From CAZAYB01 sp964489215 (GTDB lineage: Bacteria > Planctomycetota > Phycisphaerae > Sedimentisphaerales > Anaerohalosphaeraceae), in assembly GCA_964489215.1 (NCBI GenBank), contig CAZAYB010000106.1:1-10752 (forward strand): a stretch of DNA of 10,752 bases, read 5' to 3'. Positions within the stretch are counted from its first letter, which is position 1, and every line of letters starts with the position of its first letter. The notes under the pieces were generated by a model. The model searched no databases, had not been told where the DNA came from, and saw only the letters and a list, made by a program, of their open reading frames with translations. The translations under genes and the position numbers were made by a program. Below, in pieces: positions 1 to 4,950 of the stretch.

Positions 1-12
1 AGGGCTTAAAAG

Positions 13-125
13 TATTTTGAGGTTGAAATAATCTGACTAAAAACGAAAGCTAACATGCATAATATACTATACTATACTTATGGACATTTGGGTGCATTGC
101 TGCCCACAAATCTTTTTAAAGAGGC
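13..125 (+). repeat. Intergenic repeat, copy 1 (about 113 bp)
   Basis: This stretch matches 2661-2768 almost base for base. By eye there are about seven substitutions and one 5-nt difference, which is an extra ACTAT unit in the TATAC-rich part of this copy. The last 30 or so bases, around TTTGGGTGCATTGC and GCCCACAAATC, are identical. That conserved end can fold into a hairpin: ATTTGGG pairs with CCC and AAAT across a two-base bulge, with an inner GC/GC pair, followed by CTTTTT. A CTGACT box lies 19 nt before CATAAT, the equivalent of CTGACT/TATAAT in copy 2. Similarity to copy 2 may extend left (GGGCTTA at 2-8), but the window edge cuts this off. The function is unknown. Confidence 0.85.
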
Positions 126-134
126 AAAAAAGTC

Positions 135-176
135 AGGGCCAATCCTTTTAAGAGAATCGGCCCTTTAGTTTTTTTT
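135..176. terminator. Bidirectional rho-independent terminator
   Basis: AGGGCC (135-140) pairs with GGCCCT (159-164), with further partial pairing inside the loop. On the plus strand the stem is followed by TTTAGTTTTTTTT. On the minus strand it is followed by GAC and a run of six T, about 45 nt past the stop codon of the histone gene. It would therefore end the histone transcript and also stop any transcript coming through the repeat from the left. Confidence 0.75.
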
Positions 177-209
177 GCTTTGCCGGCTTATATAAGCCGA
201 TGCGGCTGC

Positions 210-422
210 TTACAGATCCTGGGGTTTAACCGTACTTCTTCGGTTTTCCTTGGTTCTTTTTACAGCATCATCAAGCATGGCGTATACCTTGTCATTGAGA
301 GCTGCAATAGCATCGGAAGATGTCATTGCGCCTTTTTTCTTAATGTAGGCCTTTACCTTACTTGCTACAACAAGCACTTCCTTCGATGAACTTTTGGCTT
401 TTTTCACTTTTTTCTTTGCCAT
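210..422 (-). CDS. Small bacterial histone-fold protein
   Basis: A 70-residue basic protein. I chose the ATG at 422 because a GGAGGT ribosome site sits 9 nt before it. An in-frame ATG ten codons upstream has no such site. The first 14 residues are a Lys/Ser tail (MAKKKVKKAKSSSK). The rest fits a single histone fold: helix 1 around VLVVASKVKAYIKKKG, a loop, a long helix 2 from about residue 29 to 55, then the loop-2 signature RRSTVKPQDL, which corresponds to the (G)RKTVxxxDI signature of archaeal and bacterial histones. The chain stops right at that D-L, so helix 3 is almost missing. Family knowledge: small bacterial histones such as Bdellovibrio Bd0055 dimerise and bind DNA. It stands alone, with its own terminator. 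DNA packaging is inferred from the fold. A family-specific DNA-binding role other than packaging is possible. Confidence 0.8.
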   Translation of the reverse strand: MAKKKVKKAKSSSKEVLVVASKVKAYIKKKGAMTSSDAIAALNDKVYAMLDDAVKRTKENRRSTVKPQDL

Positions 423-732
423 TTTTTTGATACCTCCATGTTCAAAAATCAATAAAGTTAAACAGAAATATTTAGTATTCCTTACGAAACAAGGTTATTT
501 TGCGGGTATAAGCAGGTTTATGCAACAAAAAAATAGGTTAAAATAATAAAATTTTGCACTTACAGGGCTTATAACCGTAAAATTCGTCAAAAATATTGTT
601 TATTTGGTCCTTATGGGGTTGTTTTGTGATTAAATCAGGACTTTTTGCATTAACAGGCAGTTTAGATTTGACGAAACAAAGTGAGTCGAGAAATAACAAA
701 TAATGGTGCTTTAGTTATCGGAGTAATTTGAT
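423..732. other. Divergent intergenic region between the histone gene and the DUF2007-like gene
   Basis: This AT-rich 310-nt spacer must carry the promoters of both divergent genes. On the plus strand I can support one promoter (668-697). For the histone gene I see the Shine-Dalgarno at 431-436 but no convincing -35/-10 pair. GTCCT (609-613) and AGGAC (638-642) form a weak five-base inverted repeat followed by five T, too weak to call a terminator. No small gene is visible. Confidence 0.5.
668..697 (+). promoter_or_regulatory. Candidate sigma70-type promoter for the DUF2007-like gene
   Basis: TTGACG (668-673, five of six matches to consensus) is followed 18 nt later by AATAAC (692-697, four of six). 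Transcription would start near 704, leaving a leader of about 30 nt before the ATG at 733. The good -35 box carries the call, while the -10 is mediocre. Confidence 0.45.
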
Positions 733-1056
733 ATGGGCTCAGGTAAGCGCAAAAAGAACAGCGCCCCAACATCACTTAAGGAATTGGTTACGGTTGCATT
801 TGCAGAAGATCTTGACCTTGCCAAGCAGTACAAGAAGCTTCTTAATGAAAATGACATCCCGGCCTCGATAAAAACCCAGCCAGATGACAATCCTGGATTT
901 CCCGGGGTTGCCGTGATGGTTCCGGAGGATTATCTTGATGAAGCTCACGTATTGATAGAGTCTCAGGGGTCTTTTGAAGACTTTTTCGATATGGCTTTTG
1001 AAGATGATCGAAGTGTTGATTTTGATCTGATCGAGGATGAAGAGGACGAGTTCTGA
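733..1056 (+). CDS. DUF2007-like putative signal-transducing protein
   Basis: A 107-residue protein with ATG start and GGAG 9 nt upstream. Residues 15-80 match the DUF2007 pattern as I know it. They start with a strand plus a helix that begins 'AFAEDLDLAKQYKKLLNENDIPASI', where residues can reach a short alpha/beta domain. They continue with a strand ending in 'GVAVMVPEDYLDEAHVLIES'. The N-terminus is basic (GKRKKN) and the last 25 residues are strongly acidic (DFDLIEDEEDEF). No membrane segment or signal peptide is seen. DUF2007 domains are annotated as putative prokaryotic signal-transducing proteins, but no biochemical role is established to my knowledge. The next gene follows 65 nt later on the same strand, so the two may be co-transcribed. 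Confidence 0.7.
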   Translation: MGSGKRKKNSAPTSLKELVTVAFAEDLDLAKQYKKLLNENDIPASIKTQPDDNPGFPGVAVMVPEDYLDEAHVLIESQGSFEDFFDMAFEDDRSVDFDLIEDEEDEF

Positions 1057-1121
1057 TATTCGTTTTTCTTTGTTTTATATAATTTTGATTGATTTGTAAT
1101 CTTTTGTTAGAGGATTTTCAA

Positions 1122-1466
1122 TTGGCAGATAATACGAGTAATACTAATAATCAGAAAGCTTCCAAGGAAGAAAGTTTTATAGATCGCAGGAAACAGGTAG
1201 TAGACCGCCGAGTCGGTTTTGACCGGAGGAGGGGGCCCGGGAGGCGTTTGAGTGAGGAGCGCAAGGCAGCAGAACAGGGCCAGATGACTGATGAGCAGTT
1301 TGATTTTCTTATGGCGATAGACCGGTATAAGCGAGAGAACAGCAGGCCATTTCCAAGCTGGACGGAGGTTCTGGAAGTGATAAAGGCGTTGGGTTACCGT
1401 AAGGTTGCTGAGCCGGAATCACTGGAGTCATTCAAGAAGGAAGAAGATCCAGTCAGTGCCGGTTAG
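1122..1466 (+). CDS. Small conserved hypothetical protein with DRR repeats
   Basis: The reading frame is open from a TTG at 1089, but the TTG at 1122 is the better start. It has AGAGGA 7 nt upstream and gives a 114-residue protein beginning MADNTSN. Residues 21-42 carry repeated Asp-Arg-Arg units (DRRKQVVDRR, then FDRRRGPGRR). Residues 57-96 form a compact block, DEQFDFLMAIDRYKRENSRPFPSW then TEVLEVIKALGYRKVA, which resembles a helix-turn-helix-sized domain I associate with planctomycete hypothetical proteins. The tail is Glu/Lys-rich. I do not recognise a named family. The basic repeats could bind nucleic acid or a phosphorylated ligand, but that is inference. It is probably in one transcript with the DUF2007-like gene. 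Confidence 0.7.
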   Translation: MADNTSNTNNQKASKEESFIDRRKQVVDRRVGFDRRRGPGRRLSEERKAAEQGQMTDEQFDFLMAIDRYKRENSRPFPSWTEVLEVIKALGYRKVAEPESLESFKKEEDPVSAG

Positions 1467-1515
1467 GATTTTTTTTTGGGGTTGGGCAGATTACTGAGAT
1501 GATTTCAGAGGCATG

Positions 1516-2367
1516 TCAGTATCTTCTTCTCTGGTCCATAAGCAGGTAAATTTTTTTCATGTTTTCAGATCCGAGCTTGTCCAAGAAAAGTTTTTTTATC
1601 TGTTTTATTCCGGTTCTTTTGGTCAGGTGAGTGACTATTATGTACTGGTTGTTCATTCTATCAATCAATTTTGCAAAGTCGTCGATGTGCAGATGGCTTC
1701 CTGCGTCGGCTCTGTTTAGGTGATCATTTAGGAAGAAAGTGCATTCAGTGATGAGGATTTTACTGTTTGATACGTAGTCAATTTTGTGATAGTCGGCAAG
1801 TCTTGTGTCTCCGAGGTATGATACGATGGGCAGTTCGATGGTGTAGTCGATTTCTTTTCCGCTTTTTTTCATTTGCACTAACTGTTGGGATGACATTGAA
1901 GTTAGCTGGGGTTTTAGTTTTTTTCTTTTTTCGAGAATGCAGTATCCTAAAGAGCCTTTACAGTGGTCTGTTGGGAAAGCTCTTGCGTATAGATTCGGCT
2001 TGACGGCGTATTCGGAGCCAGGTTTCATCGGTACGAGTTTTGCGTTTATCTTGTTTTTGTCGAGGTTTATCCAGCAGTCGATGAGGTTTTGTAATGGTGA
2101 TATAAGTTCTTTTGCGGCCAGAACTGTTCCTTGCTGCTGACCAGCGAAGAGTCTGTGTGAGAGATAGTATGCGATTCCAGCGGTGTGGTCCATGTGTCCG
2201 TGACTGAGGAGTACATGGTTTATTGGTATGACCTGGTCGGGTGCCTTTCCGATGTCGAAACAGACGTCGAGATTCGGCATTGCTATGCATGTTTCTTCTC
2301 CGCTGACGGAGTAGCCGATTATTTCAAGATCTTCTATTTTAAGCTTTGCGAGGCTGTGGCTTGGCAT
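1516..2367 (-). CDS. Metallo-beta-lactamase-fold hydrolase, RNase Z-like
   Basis: A 283-residue protein with all the metal-binding motifs of the metallo-beta-lactamase fold: HGHMDH at 56-61 (HxHxDH), TDH with H135, YLGDT with D187, and the late H247 in VTHLTKRT. The arrangement S-x-GY after H135, then a Lys-rich loop before YLGDT, and a final H-x-(S/T)-x-R motif, is that of tRNase Z (tRNA 3'-end endonuclease) and its relatives. The GP-rich flexible arm expected in true RNase Z between the first two motifs is not evident, so it could act on another substrate. The enzyme would be cytoplasmic and use two zinc ions. The ATG at 2367 has no clear Shine-Dalgarno. It converges on the DRR gene with only 49 nt between the stops and no strong terminator. 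Confidence 0.75.
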   Translation of the reverse strand: MPSHSLAKLKIEDLEIIGYSVSGEETCIAMPNLDVCFDIGKAPDQVIPINHVLLSHGHMDHTAGIAYYLSHRLFAGQQQGTVLAAKELISPLQNLIDCWINLDKNKINAKLVPMKPGSEYAVKPNLYARAFPTDHCKGSLGYCILEKRKKLKPQLTSMSSQQLVQMKKSGKEIDYTIELPIVSYLGDTRLADYHKIDYVSNSKILITECTFFLNDHLNRADAGSHLHIDDFAKLIDRMNNQYIIVTHLTKRTGIKQIKKLFLDKLGSENMKKIYLLMDQRRRY

Positions 2368-2382
2368 AAGGTATCACTTAAT

Positions 2383-2388
2383 ATTATC
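2383..2388 (-). promoter_or_regulatory. Possible -10 box of the RNase Z-like gene
   Basis: On the minus strand this reads GATAAT, five of six matches to the sigma70 -10 consensus. A weak GATACA lies 17 nt upstream. Transcription would begin only about 8-10 nt before the ATG at 2367. A very short leader would agree with the absence of a Shine-Dalgarno sequence. Confidence 0.3.
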
Positions 2389-2538
2389 TGAAAAGGACTG
2401 TATGATGTATCAGAAGTGTTGTTTTTTCAAGTAAAAACAGGGTCAGTGTCAGAAAAATGCTATTTTGGGGTGATGGGGGGGCATTTTTTTTGTGGCTCTT
2501 CGGAATAATTTGTGGGATAAATAGGTAGAATCTTTGCC

Positions 2539-2554
2539 TCTGCTCTGGAGCAGA
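2539..2554. repeat. Short perfect inverted repeat
   Basis: TCTGCTC (2539-2545) and GAGCAGA (2548-2554) are exact reverse complements around a TG centre. It sits just left of the large inverted repeat and may be part of the same repeated element. It is not followed by a T-run on either strand, so it is not a terminator. Confidence 0.7.
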
Positions 2555-2565
2555 TTTGGGCAGTC

Positions 2566-2645
2566 GCCCCTTTTGCCCCTTACGCATCGTCGCCAACCCC
2601 GCTTTTGGGTGAGGGTCGACGCCGACGCGACGGAGCAAAAGGGGC
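2566..2645. repeat. Long nested inverted repeat (80 nt)
   Basis: GCCCCTTTTGC (2566-2576) is the exact reverse complement of GCAAAAGGGGC (2635-2645). Inside it CGTCGC (2588-2593) pairs with GCGACG (2627-2632), and the centre around ACCCCGCTTTTGGGT can pair again, giving a long cruciform or RNA hairpin. The interval is clearly more GC-rich than the surrounding spacer. The right arm runs directly into the intergenic repeat (copy 2), and copy 1 begins with a similar GGGCTTA at the window edge, so hairpin and repeat may form one larger mobile-type intergenic element. Confidence 0.8.
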
Positions 2646-2660
2646 TTACGGGTCCAAAAA

Positions 2661-2768
2661 TATTTTGAGGTTGAAACAATCTGACTAAAAACGAAATCTA
2701 ACATGTATAATATCCTATACTTATGTAAATTTGGGTGCATTGCTGCCCACAAATCTTTTTTAAGAGGC
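2661..2768 (+). repeat. Intergenic repeat, copy 2 (about 108 bp)
   Basis: Second copy of the element at 13-125, in the same orientation. It carries CTGACT (2681-2686) and TATAAT (2706-2711) separated by 19 nt, a possible promoter, followed within 20 nt by the invariant hairpin around TTTGGGTGCATTGC and a run of six T after ATC. Past GAGGC at 2764-2768 the two copies diverge completely, which marks the right boundary. Neither copy overlaps a gene. Confidence 0.85.
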
Positions 2769-2806
2769 TTTTTTGTTTTTGAGCGGAAATTGAGTAGAAA
2801 CCGTAC

Positions 2807-2834
2807 TTGAAATGTTGTTTTAATGGTTTATAAT
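2807..2834 (+). promoter_or_regulatory. Sigma70-type promoter of a possible small RNA
   Basis: TTGAAA (2807-2812) and a perfect TATAAT (2829-2834) are separated by 16 nt. Transcription would start near 2841. No protein gene starts within the following 380 nt, but a strong terminator lies at 3001-3043. Confidence 0.5.
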
Positions 2835-2840
2835 ATTATA

Positions 2841-3043
2841 GTACTGCAGGCCTTTATAAATTGTGATTTAATGTTCATGCATGTCATTGGCGTTGAGCGG
2901 GATTTTTGAGGGCCCAGTTATAAACTGGAAGTTACAGGAGCATTTTTGTTTTTTTGATGATTTTTCAGTTTGCTCAATCCTGATCGTAACGTAGGAGGAG
3001 GAGGCAGTTGGAGGGCTTAAGCCTTTCGTTGCCTCTTTTTTTT
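2841..3043 (+). ncRNA. Candidate small RNA of about 200 nt
   Basis: The interval from the promoter at 2807-2834 to the terminator at 3001-3043 forms a self-contained transcription unit without a credible coding region. It contains a perfect hairpin, CCAGTT (2914-2919) with AACTGG (2923-2928) around an ATA loop, and an AGGAGGAGGAGG purine run at 2992-3003 (within GTAGGAGGAGGAGGC) just before the terminator stem. I could not match it to 6S RNA, SRP RNA, RNase P RNA or tmRNA from its sequence. It may instead be a long leader whose transcript is attenuated before the kinase operon. Called only from signals at both ends. Confidence 0.35.
3001..3043 (+). terminator. Rho-independent terminator
   Basis: GAGGCA (3001-3006) pairs with TGCCTC (3030-3035), and within the loop GGCTTAAGCC (3014-3023) is itself a perfect palindrome. 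The stem is followed directly by eight T (3036-3043). No plus-strand protein gene lies upstream in this region, so it terminates either a small RNA or a leader transcript. Confidence 0.75.
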
Positions 3044-3137
3044 ATGCTCATTTTTTCTTCATAGTTATTTAACTTAGTTTCCTGTAATAGGTTATGTGGT
3101 TTTGTTAAAAAATAAAAAGTGCAATCAAACTCTGGAC

Positions 3138-3161
3138 ATATTACGTTGCATTATGTAATAT
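3138..3161. promoter_or_regulatory. AT-rich palindrome upstream of the kinase operon
   Basis: ATATTAC (3138-3144) and GTAATAT (3155-3161) are exact reverse complements with a 10-nt spacer. This is the size of a dimeric repressor or activator site. It lies about 40 nt before a possible -10 box (TATAAT at 3202-3207, with only a poor -35) and 68 nt before the kinase start. Role as an operator is inference. Confidence 0.35.
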
Positions 3162-3228
3162 AGGTGATATGTTTGTGGTTCATTAGCAGGTTTTTTTAAC
3201 CTATAATTAATTTTGCAACGGATTGTTT

Positions 3229-4089
3229 ATGGTCAATCAAGCCATTGATATAGATGGATTTACGATAATCAAGCGTCTTGGGGTAGGTGCCCGTACAGTG
3301 ATTTATCAGGCTAAAGATGAGTCTTCCGGCAATCTTGTGGCATTGAAGCGAGCTCTTTTTGAGAGTCCTGAGGACAGCAGGATATTTGAGCAGATCGAGA
3401 CAGAGTATCGAGTGGGCAAAAGTTTTGAGCATTCTTATATCCGCAAGTGTTTTAAGCTTATTCGTCGTCGCAAGATGCTTCGGACAAGTGAGCTTTTGCT
3501 TTCCATGGAGCTTTTTGATGGGCAAAGTCTTGAGGATGGTCCCGGTCTTAGTCTTGGAGATATTTTGCTGGTTTTCAAGATGGTTGCGATAGGCTTGAAC
3601 GCTATGCATCAGCAGGGTTGGGTTCACTGCGATATTAAGCCTAATAATATAATGATAGGCGGTAATGGTTCCATTAAGATAATCGATCTTGGTCAAAGCT
3701 GCAGGATAGGTACCGTTAAGAAGCGAATTCAGGGAACACCAGATTATATTGCACCCGAGCAGGTACGCCGACAGCATCTTGGTCATCGTACAGATATATT
3801 TAATCTTGGAGCAACAATGTACTGGGCCCTTACCGGTAAGAATGTTCCTACTTTGATACCAGCGAAGACGGAGTATGGCTTGCCGGCGAATGAGATCAAG
3901 CCTTTTAAGGCTCCTCATGAGATGCACAGGCGTATTCCTAAAAGTGTATCAGAGATAGTTATGCACTGTGTTGAGGAGAAGCCCTCTGACCGGCCAGCTA
4001 ATATGATGGAGATTGTTGATCGTATGGATGTTCAGATACGGAAAGTTTTTGGTAAGCGACTTGGAAAAGATAACGGAACAAGTACTTGA
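3229..4089 (+). CDS. Hanks-type serine/threonine protein kinase
   Basis: A 286-residue protein that is little more than a kinase domain. The ATG at 3229 has ACGGA 6 nt upstream, while the in-frame TTG two codons earlier abuts that site. Motifs in order: Gly-rich loop G18-V-G-A-R-T-V, ATP-anchoring K40 in VALK, catalytic loop H133-C-D135-I-K137-P-N-N140, metal-binding D153-L-G, activation segment GTPDYIAPE ending at E177, D189 in TDIFNLG and R255. All catalytic residues are present. HRD reads HCD, so it is a non-RD kinase, and DFG reads DLG. There is no membrane segment, PASTA or other sensor domain, so it should be cytoplasmic and take its signal from partners. It overlaps the phosphatase gene by 41 nt, which suggests translational coupling and a kinase/phosphatase pair. 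Confidence 0.93.
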   Translation: MVNQAIDIDGFTIIKRLGVGARTVIYQAKDESSGNLVALKRALFESPEDSRIFEQIETEYRVGKSFEHSYIRKCFKLIRRRKMLRTSELLLSMELFDGQSLEDGPGLSLGDILLVFKMVAIGLNAMHQQGWVHCDIKPNNIMIGGNGSIKIIDLGQSCRIGTVKKRIQGTPDYIAPEQVRRQHLGHRTDIFNLGATMYWALTGKNVPTLIPAKTEYGLPANEIKPFKAPHEMHRRIPKSVSEIVMHCVEEKPSDRPANMMEIVDRMDVQIRKVFGKRLGKDNGTST

Positions 4090-4948
4090 CCTTTGCGACA
4101 AGGCAGAGAGTATCAACAGGCGAAACCGCTTTCGGGAAGGTAATATAATAGAGATAGGCGAAAACTGTACGGTTGTAGTTTCGGGTGATCTTCACGGTCA
4201 TCGCAGCAATTTTTGCAAACTGGTTACCGAAGCAGGTCTGGATGACAGCGGCAGGCATCTTATTTTTCAGGAGATAATTCACGGCGGTCCTCAGGATGAT
4301 ATGGGTGGCTGTTTGTCTTTTAAGGTTCTTCTTGAGGTTATGAAACTTCAGCTTAAATATCCGAACCAGGTTCATGTTATTCTTGGTAATCATGATACTG
4401 CATTTATAAATGACCATGATGTTTCCAAGGGGGGCAGGGAGATGAACAAGGCGATGAAGTCGTCAATGAGCAGGAGTTTCAAGTCAGGTTATGTTCAGGT
4501 TTATATGGCGATGCGCAACTATATGAAGAGTTTGCCTCTTGCTGTTAAATGCATCAACGGTATCTGGATATCTCATTCCCTGACAGCTGACAGGTTTTTG
4601 GATAAGTTTGATGATACGATTTTTTCGCGTGAACTTACGATGGACGATTATGTCCGTCCTGGTTCTGCTTATCTGCTTACATGGGGCAGGCGTCAAAGTG
4701 CTAAGAATCTTGAAGAGACGGCAAGGCGGCTTGGAGTTAAGCTTTTTGTAGTTGGTCATCAGGCCCAGGAGGCGGGTTCCGCGGTTATAGATCCTAACTG
4801 TATTATTTTAGCGTCTGATCATAACCAGGGATGTTTTCTGGATTTCAGTACGGATGAAAGTTACAGTCTTGATTCGTTGTCCAGTCGAATAAGAAAGCTT
4901 GCTTCTGTAGCGGCAGAGTCAATTGAAATGGAATTCATAGAAAATTAA
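4049..4948 (+). CDS. PPP-type metallophosphatase, probable Ser/Thr protein phosphatase
   Basis: 299 residues from a TTG at 4049, chosen because ACGGA precedes it by exactly 6 nt, the same layout as at the kinase start. The frame is open further left, inside the kinase. Metallophosphatase motifs are complete: GDLHGH at 46-51, GNHD at 113-116, H176 in ISHS, and H237 in VVGHQ. The second motif, GDxVDRG in classic PPP enzymes, is replaced by HGGPQDDMGG at 78-87. To my knowledge planctomycete relatives have a comparable loop, so D83 or D84 probably ligates the metal. It would act in the cytoplasm with two metal ions. The overlap with the kinase gene points to removal of phosphate from the same targets. 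A dinucleoside-tetraphosphatase-like role (ApaH relatives) is the main alternative. Confidence 0.85.
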   Translation: MVSDLEKITEQVLDLCDKAESINRRNRFREGNIIEIGENCTVVVSGDLHGHRSNFCKLVTEAGLDDSGRHLIFQEIIHGGPQDDMGGCLSFKVLLEVMKLQLKYPNQVHVILGNHDTAFINDHDVSKGGREMNKAMKSSMSRSFKSGYVQVYMAMRNYMKSLPLAVKCINGIWISHSLTADRFLDKFDDTIFSRELTMDDYVRPGSAYLLTWGRRQSAKNLEETARRLGVKLFVVGHQAQEAGSAVIDPNCIILASDHNQGCFLDFSTDESYSLDSLSSRIRKLASVAAESIEMEFIEN

Positions 4949-4950
4949 AA

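Larger units (their letters stand above)
2368..3228. other. Gene-poor region of 861 nt with repeats and a possible small-RNA unit
   Basis: No convincing protein gene lies here. From left to right it holds a possible promoter for the RNase Z-like gene (2383-2388), a perfect 7-bp hairpin (2539-2554), a long nested inverted repeat (2566-2645), intergenic repeat copy 2 (2661-2768), a good sigma70-type promoter (2807-2834), a hairpin (2914-2928), a strong terminator (3001-3043), an AT-rich palindrome (3138-3161) and a possible -10 box of the kinase operon (TATAAT at 3202-3207). Minus-strand open frames across 2384-2752 are Arg/Lys/Pro-rich, have no ribosome site and follow the repeats, so I treat them as artefacts. 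Confidence 0.7.

Noticed and set aside
1494..1508. Hairpin CTGAGA-TGA-TTTCAG between the DRR gene and the RNase Z-like gene
   Set aside because: The six-pair stem includes a G-T pair and has no T-run on either strand, so I do not call it a terminator.
2384..2752. Minus-strand open frames of 122 and 76 codons across the intergenic repeats
   Set aside because: They have no ribosome site, an Arg/Lys/Pro/Ser-rich composition with no domain pattern, and run straight through the inverted repeat and repeat copy 2. The structure of the DNA explains them better than coding does.
13..2768. The two intergenic repeats as CRISPR repeats or integron attC sites
   Set aside because: There are only two copies, 2.6 kb apart with genes between them. 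They are far longer than CRISPR repeats, and I find no attC-type RYYYAAC/GTTRRRY pair or integrase gene.
3009..3065. A possible 18-codon peptide from a TTG preceded by GGAGGAGGAGG
   Set aside because: The reading frame is made of the terminator stem and its T-run (encoding L/F), so the apparent Shine-Dalgarno is more likely part of the RNA structure.
3223..3228. Upstream TTG start for the kinase
   Set aside because: It would begin immediately after the ACGGA ribosome site with no spacing. The ATG at 3229 is correctly spaced.
3196..3927. A 243-codon minus-strand frame
   Set aside because: It lies antisense to the kinase gene, whose catalytic motifs are all intact, and has no recognisable domain or ribosome site.
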